From assembly GCF_022200785.1 (NCBI RefSeq), contig NZ_CP087585.1:620001-684000 (forward strand): DNA of 64,000 nucleotides. Reading direction: 5' to 3'. Both the position numbers and the translations under genes were made by a program. The notes beneath the pieces are model-generated. The model had not been told where the DNA came from and made no database searches. It was given only the letters and a program-made list of their open reading frames with translations. Source of the stretch: Pedobacter mucosus (GTDB lineage Bacteria; Bacteroidota; Bacteroidia; Sphingobacteriales; Sphingobacteriaceae). Shown in pieces: positions 44,037-52,878 of the stretch (positions within the stretch are counted from its first letter, which is position 1; each line of letters opens with the position of its first letter).

Positions 44037-45665
44037 TTAACGATCCGTAATCAGTGAAGATGCCATGGCCTCATCGAGATTATAAATGTCGTTTCTGAAG
44101 TTAAGGACATTGTTCCGGTCACAGAAAGCAGTCAAATAGGCAATATATACAGGGACTTGTTTTTTCATGGTCACATAACTTTCTCTGCCCGAGTTCATAG
44201 CCGCGGCAATCCTTTCCTTATTCCAACCCTTTTGGTTATCCAACAGAAATCCTGCAAGTTTTACAGGTTCCATTACCCGTATACAACCATGACTAAAAGC
44301 ACGATCAGTTTCTCCAAAAAGGGATTTGCTCGGCGTGTCATGCATGTATATGCTATAGCTATTGGGAAAAAGAAACTTGACCTGGCCCAGAGAATTTCTT
44401 GGTCCTGGTTTTTGCCTTATTATAGGTATCTGGCCTGTGTAGCCCATTATCTCCATGTTATGTTTGTTTAGATAAGCAGGATCCTTATCTATGCCCGGGA
44501 TAACTTCATTTTTGACGATGCTTTCCGGGAGGTTCCAGTAAGGGCTGAATACAACATTTTTTAGGTTGCCAAAAAATACAGTCGTTCTCGTCCAGCTTTG
44601 CCCAACCACTACATTACAGCTCCATAGAAGGCTGTCGCGGTGGTATACATGCAGTTTGTACTCCGGAATATTGACCGCCAAGTAATCTGCATCCGAACTG
44701 ACCGGAAGCCACCTGCAGCGTTCCATATTGACTATGATCTGCTTTATGCGCCGGTCTAAGGGTATGTTGAGCTGAGCGAAGGTATCAGGCCCCAAAAGTC
44801 CATCCTCCTTTAATCCATGCCTTTGCTGAAAATGTTTCAGTCCCTCAATAAGCCCCTCATCGTATCTTGTGCTAACGGTGTCGCCAATAAAATCTTCGAG
44901 CCTGAAAAGCCGCAACCTGACCTGGACAATTACACGAGCTGAATCACCTGGCCTTAACGGTCCCACGCTATCCAACAGGATGGGCCAGGGCAGCGAAGAC
45001 AGGTTGCGGTACTTTTTAAGAAATGATTTTAGCAGTTCATATTGCCTGTAAACAGGTTCATGGAAAATTTCCTTCGCATCCTTTTCGCTAAGCAAGCTAT
45101 CGAGGAGCTCGGAGAAAGCAATTTTTTTTCTTGGAATGAACCAGCCCGAGGCAAGGCTTAGCGAGTCGTCCTGTCCCTGCCAGGCTATTTTGGAAAAAAG
45201 AAAGTATTGCGATGTGAGCATAAGCTCTGTTGTAAGATCCGGCTGAAGCTTTTTCGTTTTGTCCTTTAGGCTATTTACAAGAGAATCCAGTGCTTTTAAA
45301 TAAGGCGGACTTCGATAGATGCCATCCTCGCGTATGTTAAGTACGCGGTTGCTCAGGTTGTACGCCTGGAAGGTAAGCAGTTTTTTGTCATACCAGACAT
45401 AGGCAAATTTTCTTTTCCGGTAAAAGTCCCTAAGTGCGGGCTGGTATCTGGCAAGATCTGGGTAGCGGGAAAAGAAAGTTTCGACTCCCGAACTATCGAA
45501 AACAGCGAGTTGTTGATCGCTGAATTTTCCGGCGAGCGAAAGCGAATCTAAACTGGGATGCTCTTTTTTCTGTTGCGCTTTGCAGTTAAGTATTGCAGAA
45601 ATCAACATGCCAGATAGCAAGGTTTTATATAGGCATTTAAACAAAAGGTTTGTTTTTAAGCTCAT
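44037..45665 (-). CDS. L,D-transpeptidase lipoprotein (YkuD domain)
   Basis: Cell-wall cross-linking enzyme of the YcbB type. Start M-S-L-K-T-N (45665) exposes a signal with lipobox I-L-N-C near residue 28, so it is a lipoprotein; the ORF extension upstream is rejected. A helical scaffold (60-270) is followed by a peptidoglycan-binding motif (G-L-K-E-D-G-L-L-G-P-D-T, about 300) and a YkuD domain from about 335. The catalytic motif S-H-G-C-I-R-V near 490 is intact. 542 residues is normal. Forms 3-3 peptidoglycan links in stationary or stressed cells. GH130 follows 60 bp downstream. Confidence 0.92.
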   Translation of the reverse strand: MSLKTNLLFKCLYKTLLSGMLISAILNCKAQQKKEHPSLDSLSLAGKFSDQQLAVFDSSGVETFFSRYPDLARYQPALRDFYRKRKFAYVWYDKKLLTFQAYNLSNRVLNIREDGIYRSPPYLKALDSLVNSLKDKTKKLQPDLTTELMLTSQYFLFSKIAWQGQDDSLSLASGWFIPRKKIAFSELLDSLLSEKDAKEIFHEPVYRQYELLKSFLKKYRNLSSLPWPILLDSVGPLRPGDSARVIVQVRLRLFRLEDFIGDTVSTRYDEGLIEGLKHFQQRHGLKEDGLLGPDTFAQLNIPLDRRIKQIIVNMERCRWLPVSSDADYLAVNIPEYKLHVYHRDSLLWSCNVVVGQSWTRTTVFFGNLKNVVFSPYWNLPESIVKNEVIPGIDKDPAYLNKHNMEIMGYTGQIPIIRQKPGPRNSLGQVKFLFPNSYSIYMHDTPSKSLFGETDRAFSHGCIRVMEPVKLAGFLLDNQKGWNKERIAAAMNSGRESYVTMKKQVPVYIAYLTAFCDRNNVLNFRNDIYNLDEAMASSLITDR

Positions 45666-45720
45666 CTTGAAAATTTTGGGTAACAGAAAAAGGCAATCTT
45701 TTCCGATGGAATACAAATAA

Positions 45721-45756
45721 TGCAGCTCTATAGCCTTTCGGTCTGGTAGAGCTGCA
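45721..45756 (-). other. Leader hairpin of the L,D-transpeptidase mRNA
   Basis: tgcagctcta and tagagctgca form a perfect 10-bp stem with a 16-nt loop, between the -7 box (45779-45786) and the ATG at 45665. It would form near the 5' end of the message and may stabilise it. Confidence 0.55.
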
Positions 45757-45778
45757 ATAGGTTAACAATATGGGAAGA

Positions 45779-45841
45779 CCAATATCTGCTTTTAATACTT
45801 CAGTACGTTATCTTATTATACCCATATTTTGCATGATTCAC
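45779..45841 (-). promoter_or_regulatory. Type-2 motif promoter of the L,D-transpeptidase
   Basis: Minus-strand GTGAATCATGCAAA (45828-45841, centre 45834.5) lies 54 bp upstream of GAtaTTGG (core at 45779-45782), a -7 box with one mismatch. Confidence 0.4.
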
Positions 45842-45890
45842 ACATTTCTATTTCTCCGCGGGATAACTGTGTCGGAAATCATGCCTCACC

Positions 45891-45934
45891 TTGATGATCA
45901 TCATTGGCCCGTGCCCCGTGATTCCCAACATTTG
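45891..45934 (+). promoter_or_regulatory. FNR-like operator and -7 box of the USP gene at 46038
   Basis: Operator TTGAT-GATC-ATCAT at 45891-45904 (centre 45897.5). This is the closest match in the window to the E. coli FNR site TTGAT-N4-ATCAA. AAcaTTTG at 45927-45934, core centre 45932.5, spacing 35 bp. Confidence 0.8.
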
Positions 45935-46037
45935 TATATCAAAAGATAAATCAATGAAACCATCATGATTTCCAAAGCCAAAGTGGGACTAATAAATCAT
46001 GATAGCTTCATCACCAAAAAAAACAAATCATAAAGGG

Positions 46038-46910
46038 ATGAAAAAAATACTCATAGCTACAGATTTTTCGGTAGCTGCGGATGACGCCGCCAGATATGCT
46101 ATAAGTCTTGCCCGCAAAATCAGGACCGATACCGTACTTATTAACGCAGCGACAGTTACCACGGACTCTCCAGTGGAGGTTTTGTGGCCTATGGAAGATT
46201 ACCAGACGCTCATCAAGCGTACAGATATCCGTCTGAAAGATCTTTCAAAAGCATTATTGGAAAGTATGCCCGAGCCTGCGGAAAATACCCCAGACTGTCC
46301 AAAGATTTCTATCAAGTCTGACCTGGGATCTGTGACCGATCTGCTAAGGGAAACTGTCCAGCAGGAAGGAATAGGTATCGTGGTCATGGGACTCTCTGGT
46401 GCGGGAAATATGAAACGCTTTATCCTTGGCAGCAGCAGCCGCGAGGTAATCGATTCTGCGGATTATCCCGTACTTCTTATCCCAAAAGGCACCCCTTTTA
46501 AGCCTGTCCGGAAAATTGCCTTTGCAACCGATCTCGGTCTAGATGACATGGAGGCCATCCAGGCTGTAGCTTCGTTTGCCGGCCTGCTAAATGCGGAGCT
46601 GCTTATCGTACATGTAATCGGGAAGAACATCGATAAAGGTATGACCGGGCGCATTGATGCTTTTATGAGCGAGGTTAAAAATAAGATCAATTATGACCGA
46701 ATTTATTATGAGAATGTATACCGATTTAAAGTAGAGGATGGTCTAGAATGGTTAAAGGATCACGGCGAAACGGATTTATTGGTCATGGTTCACCGAAGAC
46801 GTGGTGTTATGAATGACTTCGTAAACGGAAGCCATGCCCAGAAGATGGCGCGTCAGACAAAACTCCCCTTACTGGTCATACCCGAAGGTTATCTGGGTAC
46901 GATTTGCTGA
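46038..46910 (+). CDS. Tandem universal stress protein, 290 aa
   Basis: Two USP domains: residues 1-150 and 155-290. The start M-K-K-I-L-I-A-T-D-F-S at 46038 has a purine-rich aaaggg just upstream; the upstream in-frame ATG at 45999 adds 13 atypical residues. In domain 1, V-M-G-L-S-G-A-G-N and G-S-S-S-R-E-V match the ATP-binding G-x2-G-x9-G-S pattern. Domain 2 keeps the I-A-F-A-T-D-L start but lacks a clear nucleotide loop (H-R-R-R-G-V-M-N-D-F-V-N-G-S-H). Linked to hypoxia survival in other bacteria. Confidence 0.92.
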   Translation: MKKILIATDFSVAADDAARYAISLARKIRTDTVLINAATVTTDSPVEVLWPMEDYQTLIKRTDIRLKDLSKALLESMPEPAENTPDCPKISIKSDLGSVTDLLRETVQQEGIGIVVMGLSGAGNMKRFILGSSSREVIDSADYPVLLIPKGTPFKPVRKIAFATDLGLDDMEAIQAVASFAGLLNAELLIVHVIGKNIDKGMTGRIDAFMSEVKNKINYDRIYYENVYRFKVEDGLEWLKDHGETDLLVMVHRRRGVMNDFVNGSHAQKMARQTKLPLLVIPEGYLGTIC

Positions 46911-47013
46911 TCAACAAACTTCTTGTTTTTGAACCATTGAACCGGCCTTTCTTCCTGCTAATTGTACAATTGCTGAAAAGGTTGTGCGCTAATGTTTTTT
47001 ATCACGCGCAACG

Positions 47014-47057
47014 GTGATCTAGGTCATGGTACTTCCTTTGCGATCCACTTAGATTTG
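47014..47057 (+). promoter_or_regulatory. FNR-like operator and -7 box of the SDR-CbpA unit
   Basis: Operator GTGAT-CTAG-GTCAT at 47014-47027 (centre 47020.5). A perfect -7 box TAgaTTTG at 47050-47057, core centre 47055.5, spacing 35 bp. ATG follows at 47078. Confidence 0.85.
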
Positions 47058-47077
47058 CCCGGTAATATAAACGAGCC

Positions 47078-47818
47078 ATGAAAGGAAAAACAGTAATCAT
47101 TACCGGAGGTGCTTCCGGAATCGGAAAAGCTACAGCCGGATTATTTGCGCAGGCAGGCGCAAACGTGATCATTTCAGATATAGACAAACTTCAGGGAGAT
47201 CAACTCGCCCGAGAAATTGTTTCAAATGGAGGAATTGCCTCTTTTTATACAACAGATGTAGCCATACCAGCGCAGATGGAAGCCCTTGTTCACTACGCGG
47301 TGGAGACATATGGTAAACTGGATATTGCCGTGAACAATGCGGGAATCGGAGGCGAACAGAATACCATCACAGATATGAGCCTGGAGGGCTGGCAGAAAAT
47401 AATATCCATTAACCTCAGCAGTGTTTTTTACGGTATGAAATACCAGATTGCAGCTATGCTGAAAAGTGGCGGAGGCAGTGTAATTAATATTTCTTCAATA
47501 CTTGGGGCAGTAGGTTTTGCCAGCTCCGCAGGATACAGCGCGGCAAAGCATGGCATAATCGGATTGACCCAGACAGCTGCACTTGAATATTCTGCCAAGA
47601 ATATCCGCATTAATGCAGTTGGCCCGGGCTTTATTGATACGCCCCTGCTGAATGCAATGGATGCTGAAATGAAAAACCAGTTAATTGCCATGCACCCTAT
47701 TGGCCGTTTGGGCAAAAGTGGGGAAGTAGCTGAGCTGATATTATGGCTCGGAAGCGAAAAGGCTTCATTTGTGACGGGAAGCTACTATCCTATTGACGGC
47801 GGATATCTTTCCAAATAG
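47078..47818 (+). CDS. Short-chain dehydrogenase/reductase, 246 aa
   Basis: Classical SDR: T-G-G-A-S-G-I-G at residues 9-16, D-I-D at 37 (NAD preference), N-N-A-G near 87, the catalytic Ser in I-N-I-S-S near 140 and Y-S-A-A-K near 153. The end V-T-G-S-Y-Y-P-I-D-G-G-Y is typical of glucose dehydrogenase-like SDRs. It starts a unit followed after 30 bp by the CbpA-like gene. The operator upstream ties it to the oxygen-responsive set. Its broken relative is at 35477-36218. Confidence 0.92.
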   Translation: MKGKTVIITGGASGIGKATAGLFAQAGANVIISDIDKLQGDQLAREIVSNGGIASFYTTDVAIPAQMEALVHYAVETYGKLDIAVNNAGIGGEQNTITDMSLEGWQKIISINLSSVFYGMKYQIAAMLKSGGGSVINISSILGAVGFASSAGYSAAKHGIIGLTQTAALEYSAKNIRINAVGPGFIDTPLLNAMDAEMKNQLIAMHPIGRLGKSGEVAELILWLGSEKASFVTGSYYPIDGGYLSK

Positions 47819-47848
47819 CTTTTTACCATACAGGCTCACCCAAATACA

Positions 47849-48734
47849 ATGGAGTATATAGATTACTATCAGTTGCTCGGTATTACCAAAGCGGCGACAG
47901 CTACTGAGGTTAAAACCGCATACCGAAAATTTGCCCGCAAATACCATCCGGACCTTAATCCGGACAATAAAGAAGCCGAGCAGAAGTTCAAAGCGATCAA
48001 TGAAGCCAACGAGGTTTTAAGCGATCCTGAAAAACGTAAGAAATACGATAAATACGGGAATGACTGGAAAAATGCCGAACAATTTGAAAAAGCAGGGCAA
48101 CATCAGCAACAAACCCATCAGGGGCAAAACGCGGGACAATCATTCGGTACTGATGATTTTTCTGAATTCTTTGAATCCATGTATGGAGCAGGTAACCGGG
48201 GCAGGCAGACCAAATTCCGCGGAAAGGATCTCAATGCTGAGGTTAATCTTAATCTAAGGGATATCTATGAAAGCCGGAAACAGACCTTAACGGTGAATGG
48301 TAAGCAGATCAGGCTTACTTTTCCTGCAGGAATAGAAAATGGACAGATCATCAAGATAAAAGATCATGGTAGCCTGGGAGCCAATGGCGGACCTAACGGG
48401 GATCTTTATATCACCTTTCTGGTTAAGAACGATACCCCCGTTTAAAAGAAACGGAAATAATCTGCATCTCGATGTTGATCTTGACCTATATAAAGCTATG
48501 TTGGGCGGAGAGATTTTTGTCGAAACATTTAACGGGAAGGTAAAACTGAAAGTAGCACCCGGGACACAGAGCGAAACAAAAGTAAAACTGAAAGGGAAGG
48601 GTTTCCCCATCTACAAAAAAGAAAATGAGTATGGCGATCTTTACATTACCTTCAAGGTAAAGCTCCCATCAAATCTTTCTGAGCGGGAAAAAGAATTGTT
48701 CACCGAATTAAGCAACATCAGAAATGGAAACTGA
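47849..48734 (+). pseudogene. cbpA: CbpA/DnaJ-type co-chaperone split by a 1-base insertion
   Basis: A J-domain at residues 3-68 has the H-P-D motif (K-Y-H-P-D-L-N). After a Gly/Gln/His-rich linker, C-terminal domain I begins near 120 ([10 protein letters not shown]). At a C5 run near 48437 the frame ends prematurely (N-D-T-P-V); with one C removed it continues [13 protein letters not shown] through domain II to TGA at 48734, about 295 residues. Length and order then equal CbpA, which lacks the zinc-finger of DnaJ. It overlaps the cbpM-like gene by 11 bp. Sequencing error or recent mutation are both possible. Confidence 0.88.
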
Positions 48735-49008
48735 GCATTTAGTGTCATTGAAGATATTCTGTCTGCATAATGAAATAGAGCTTTCATTTATTTATCGCCT
48801 GCACGAATTCGGTATAATAGACATTTTTAGAATAGCAGAGCAGGATTACCTCCTTAGGGATGAACTTGCCCATCTGGAAAAAATGATACGTCTGTACGAT
48901 GAACTTGAGATAAACCTGGAAGGGTTACATGCAATAAAGGGGCTTTTGGAACAGATTGCCCTGTTAAAGCTTGAACTGAAAAATGCAAATAACAAACTTC
49001 TTCCTTGA
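48724..49008 (+). CDS. cbpM: CbpM-like chaperone modulator, 94 aa
   Basis: Small protein with a MerR-type helical fold. L-V-S-L-K-I-F-C-L-H-N-E at the start and F-G-I-I-D-I near residue 27 followed by the D-E-L-A-H-L-E-K-M-I-R-L-Y-D-E-L-E-I-N-L-E-G segment are the mark of CbpM/HTH-MerR-2 proteins. It modulates the J-protein encoded upstream; overlap of 11 bp with that gene (in the restored frame) supports coupling. Confidence 0.85.
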   Translation: METEHLVSLKIFCLHNEIELSFIYRLHEFGIIDIFRIAEQDYLLRDELAHLEKMIRLYDELEINLEGLHAIKGLLEQIALLKLELKNANNKLLP

Positions 49009-49026
49009 TTTGCCCTGTTACCTTTT

Positions 49027-51555
49027 TTAAATATTGGTGTTTTTTAATCTTAACGCATTAAGGATTACCGAGACAGAACTCAGGCTCATTGCCAAAGCCG
49101 CAACCATGGGAGAGAGCAGGATTCCCGAAAATGGATATAAAATACCTGCCGCAACCGGAATGCCCAGTACATTGTAGCCAAGAGCAAATATTAAGTTTCC
49201 TTTTATATTGGACATCACCTTTTTGCTTAAGGCTCGGGCTTTCACAATGCCTGAAAGGTCTCCGTTGATCAGTGTGATAGAAGCGCTCTGAATGGCGACA
49301 TCTGTTCCCGTGCCCATGGCAATGCCAATATCTGCCTGTGAAAGTGCAGGTGCATCATTGATCCCATCTCCCGCCATAGCCACCTTTTTTCCAGAGGACT
49401 GTAGCTTTTTGATCTCGATAAGTTTGTCTTCCGGCAGCATCTGAGCATGGAACCCGTCTAATTTAAGGCACTCGCTAACAGCCTTTGCCGTATCGCTATT
49501 GTCACCGGTAAACATAACAACGCTCAGCCCTTCGTCCTGAAGATTCCGGATTGCTGATCGGCTGGTCTCTTTGATCCTGTCCGAAATCACCACAAATCCG
49601 GTAACCTGCCCGTTAATGGAAAGATAGGAAACCGTTTTGCCCATTTTCTGTTCAGCACTTACCTTTTCACCTAAATCCTGATTAATAGTTGCGCCAACCT
49701 GATCCATCAAGCTTTGATTACCCAATGCCAGATGTTCTTTTCCGAGTATTCCCATCACACCTTTTCCGGAAATGGACTCGAAATGAATAATTGTCTCCGC
49801 TGTAACTCCCTTTTCTTCGCCATACTCTACAGTGGCCCGGGCAAGCGGATGCTCGCTGCTGCTATTCAGGGCAACGATTCTGCTGAGCAGGTCTTGCTCT
49901 GTAATTTTTGAATCGATGCTGACTACACGCTCTACCGATGGCCTGCCCTCTGTAAGGGTTCCCGTCTTATCAATAATCAGCACGTCTATAGCATTCATTT
50001 TTTCCAATGATGCTGCATCCTTAATGAGTATACCCATTTGGGCACCTTTGCCAATCCCCACCATGACGGACATCGGGGTAGCCAGGCCTAGTGCACAGGG
50101 GCAGGCTATGATCAATACCGAGATTGCATTTACCATTGCATAAATACAGACGGGTTCGGGTCCATAGAATACCCAAATGAAGAATGTTATTGCAAAAATA
50201 AGTACGACAATAGGTACAAAATAGCCGGATAGCCTGTCCGCAATTTTTTGTATGGGTGCCTTTGACCTGCTTGCCGTATTGACCATTTCAATGATCCTGG
50301 ACAGCAGCGTTTCAGAACCGATTTTTTCTGCGGTCATAATAAATGTCGTATTGCTGTTGATCGTTCCAGATCTAACCATATCACCAGACTTTTTATCCAT
50401 TGGGATTGGTTCCCCAGAGATCATGGATTCATCAATCGTTGCCTCGCCCTTCTTGATGCTTCCATCAACAGGGATTTTTTCTCCCGGTTTTACCCGAAGC
50501 AGGTCGCCTTTTTCGATCTCGGTTATACTTACTGTAATTTCCCTGTTGTCGACAATTTTTGTGGCAGTAGCGGGAGCAAGTTCTAACAGTTCTCTGATAG
50601 CTGTCGAGGTCCTTTGATGCGCTTTTGCCTCAAGTAATTGCCCTGATAACGCCAATGTTAGGATAACGGTTGCTGCCTCAAAATAAACATAAACCGTACC
50701 TTGGTGTGTCATGAAATGATGTGGGAAGATTGACGGAAAAAATAGGGCCACTAGACTAAACAGCCATGCTACCCCGGCCCCAAGGCCAATTAGGGTGAAC
50801 ATATTCAGTTTCCAGCTTATAACTGACTTCCATGCCCGCTGGAAAAACATCCAAGTTGCATAAAAAATTACTGGTAAAGAGAATATCAGCTGTACAATGT
50901 TCCAGTACTTAAGATCCATGATCTTGAAAAGCGGATTTGCAGGTATCATTTCTGACATTGAAATCAAGAAAATCGGCAAGGTAAAGCCTGCAGCCACCAC
51001 GATTTTTTTCTTAAGCACAGAATAGCCCTCATCCTCCAGGCCTGCTCCGTTTTCAATCTGGACAAGACCCATTCCGCAAATGGGGCACACTCCTGGAGAA
51101 TTCCTGATGATTTCAGGGTGCATCGGACAGGCATATTCAGCTCGGCTGCTTTTTAGGTCAGGAGCTTTAATCAGGTCCATGCCACATACAGGGCAGCTTC
51201 CGCTATGCCCATAATTCTTTTCTCCCTCACAATGCATAGGGCAATAAAAAATTCCCTGATTACCTGTTTTATTGTTGTCTGTTTTTTGGTTATGATATAA
51301 ATCCCTTGGTTCACCCTTTTTTTTGCCAGCGGCAATTACCTGCATAACTTCAGCGTTTTTGATCTTGTAGTTCCCCACTTTTGAAAGCTCCTTTTGAAGG
51401 ATATCCACAGAAATGGGACTGCTAGTTGTAACTGTGGCCATTGGAGGATCAAGGCTGACAACCGAAGATAAACCACCAATAGTATTCAGTGCATCTTCGA
51501 CTTTTTTGCGGCAGCCCTTACAGCTCATGCCTTCTATCTGGTGGGTATATTTCAT
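49027..51555 (-). CDS. copA: Copper-translocating P1B-type ATPase
   Basis: 842 residues. An HMA domain with C-x-x-C (C12, C15) is followed by two heavy-metal-binding modules, C-P-M-H-C-E...C-P-V-C-G-M-D near 105 and C-P-M-H-P-E...C-P-I-C-G-M-G near 145, then the pump core. T-G-E-S is replaced by S-G-E-P as usual in CopA, C-P-C is near 485, D-K-T-G-T-L-T near 525 and G-D-G-I-N-D near 730. It likely exports or supplies Cu+; paired with ccoI it gives two copper ATPases in one window. A type-2 motif promoter lies upstream. Confidence 0.94.
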   Translation of the reverse strand: MKYTHQIEGMSCKGCRKKVEDALNTIGGLSSVVSLDPPMATVTTSSPISVDILQKELSKVGNYKIKNAEVMQVIAAGKKKGEPRDLYHNQKTDNNKTGNQGIFYCPMHCEGEKNYGHSGSCPVCGMDLIKAPDLKSSRAEYACPMHPEIIRNSPGVCPICGMGLVQIENGAGLEDEGYSVLKKKIVVAAGFTLPIFLISMSEMIPANPLFKIMDLKYWNIVQLIFSLPVIFYATWMFFQRAWKSVISWKLNMFTLIGLGAGVAWLFSLVALFFPSIFPHHFMTHQGTVYVYFEAATVILTLALSGQLLEAKAHQRTSTAIRELLELAPATATKIVDNREITVSITEIEKGDLLRVKPGEKIPVDGSIKKGEATIDESMISGEPIPMDKKSGDMVRSGTINSNTTFIMTAEKIGSETLLSRIIEMVNTASRSKAPIQKIADRLSGYFVPIVVLIFAITFFIWVFYGPEPVCIYAMVNAISVLIIACPCALGLATPMSVMVGIGKGAQMGILIKDAASLEKMNAIDVLIIDKTGTLTEGRPSVERVVSIDSKITEQDLLSRIVALNSSSEHPLARATVEYGEEKGVTAETIIHFESISGKGVMGILGKEHLALGNQSLMDQVGATINQDLGEKVSAEQKMGKTVSYLSINGQVTGFVVISDRIKETSRSAIRNLQDEGLSVVMFTGDNSDTAKAVSECLKLDGFHAQMLPEDKLIEIKKLQSSGKKVAMAGDGINDAPALSQADIGIAMGTGTDVAIQSASITLINGDLSGIVKARALSKKVMSNIKGNLIFALGYNVLGIPVAAGILYPFSGILLSPMVAALAMSLSSVSVILNALRLKNTNI

Positions 51556-51669
51556 GTCGGATTTTGGCTCGATTATCTCATCCTGCCAGGAAATGTCGTT
51601 TTATTCTTTAGTGGGATATCCACATTTGATATTTCGTTTTCTCGTACCCCGTCAGTTTGAAAGCCTCTG

Positions 51670-51732
51670 TAAAGTTTGGATTATATCCAGAGAACAGCTT
51701 ATACAATTTCGGTTATTGTTTATATAATTCTC
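51670..51732 (-). promoter_or_regulatory. Type-2 motif promoter of copA
   Basis: Minus-strand GAGAATTATATAAA (51719-51732, centre 51725.5) fully matches GWGAATNNTATAAW and lies 54 bp upstream of the TTTA core (AAacTTTA, core at 51670-51673). Confidence 0.45.
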
Positions 51733-51823
51733 TATGCCATTACTACTGAACTGTAGCAACTTCCTAAAAAATTATTCTTACTGAACATAAATTCAGGCTA
51801 TGGATTTCTAATCCCTCGATAAG

Positions 51824-52873
51824 TTAATTCTTCATTTTGGAGAGTCCATTAAGGTCCAGTAGGGTAATACGAGAACCGATCCGGTCTATCAATTTTTCAT
51901 CCTTGAAATCTGAAAGCGTTCGGCTAACCGTTTCGGTAGCCATGCAGGCCATCGCAGCTAGATCCTCCCTGGTAATGGTGAAAAAATCATTTTTCATATC
52001 CTTGCTGTGCAGCTTAACCAGTGTCCCGGCCATTTTTTTTCTGACCGAATGATAGGCCAGTTGCAGTAGCTGATCCTCTTTTTCACGGTTGTCCCTGGAA
52101 AGCAGATGGATAAATTTCCTGGAAACCTCAGGATATAGATTAAAAACACTTTCCATCTGCTCGGTAGGTATCAAACAGAGCAGGCTATCTTCAATTGTGG
52201 TTGCCGTATCGGCATAAGTGCTTCCGCTTAACACCGCATTTATTCCGATATAATCTCCTTCGGAATACATTCCGGTCATAAGCTCACGGCCGTCCTGGGC
52301 CAGCTTAATGGTTTTGACCCTACCGCTCGTAATCAGGTAAAGCCCTTTTCCATGGTCGTCCTCATAATAGATGACCTGGTTTTTTTTGAATTCCCTGCTT
52401 TTTCTCCCCTCGATGATCTTATTGAATTCTGCAAGACCATCAGTTTTAGCCACAAGGACCGCAAATTCTGCTGAATTGGTTTTGTGCAGGTCTGCCGCCA
52501 CTGCTTTTTTTCTCAATCTGATATCGATTGCGTTGAGCAGCTCCATGTCGTCAAATGGCTTGATCAGATAATCATCAGCGCCCAGTTCCATTCCCTTTCG
52601 AAGGTCTGCATGTTCCGCCTTCGCAGTCAGGAAAATAAAGGGTATTCCAGAAGTCTCCACATGTTTGTTGAGCATGTACAGCACGCCATATCCATCCAGT
52701 TCTGGCATCATAATGTCGCATAAAATGATATCCGGTATGTTGGTTAGTGCCATATCAACACCGATCTTTCCGTTTTCTGCCTGAAATACGGTATAGCGGG
52801 CCATCTCTAAAATTTCTACCACGTTTGCGCGGATGGCATCATGATCTTCAATGATCAGTATTTTCTTGCTCAT
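51824..52873 (-). CDS. Response regulator with CRP/FNR-type output (REC-CRP fusion, copy 2)
   Basis: 349 residues from ATG 52873; a TTG 9 bp upstream is rejected. Receiver D53 in L-C-D-I-M-M-P-E, the same as copy 1, and K105; then a cNMP-like barrel (about 150-245) and a winged HTH with recognition helix A-T-E-T-V-S-R (E314, S317, R318). No Cys cluster. It lies 5 bp after the FixL-type kinase stop, in one operon with it. Paralogue of 13596-14630, about half identical by eye, suggesting an old duplication of the whole sensor-regulator pair. Confidence 0.93.
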   Translation of the reverse strand: MSKKILIIEDHDAIRANVVEILEMARYTVFQAENGKIGVDMALTNIPDIILCDIMMPELDGYGVLYMLNKHVETSGIPFIFLTAKAEHADLRKGMELGADDYLIKPFDDMELLNAIDIRLRKKAVAADLHKTNSAEFAVLVAKTDGLAEFNKIIEGRKSREFKKNQVIYYEDDHGKGLYLITSGRVKTIKLAQDGRELMTGMYSEGDYIGINAVLSGSTYADTATTIEDSLLCLIPTEQMESVFNLYPEVSRKFIHLLSRDNREKEDQLLQLAYHSVRKKMAGTLVKLHSKDMKNDFFTITREDLAAMACMATETVSRTLSDFKDEKLIDRIGSRITLLDLNGLSKMKN

Positions 52874-52878
52874 GTTTA

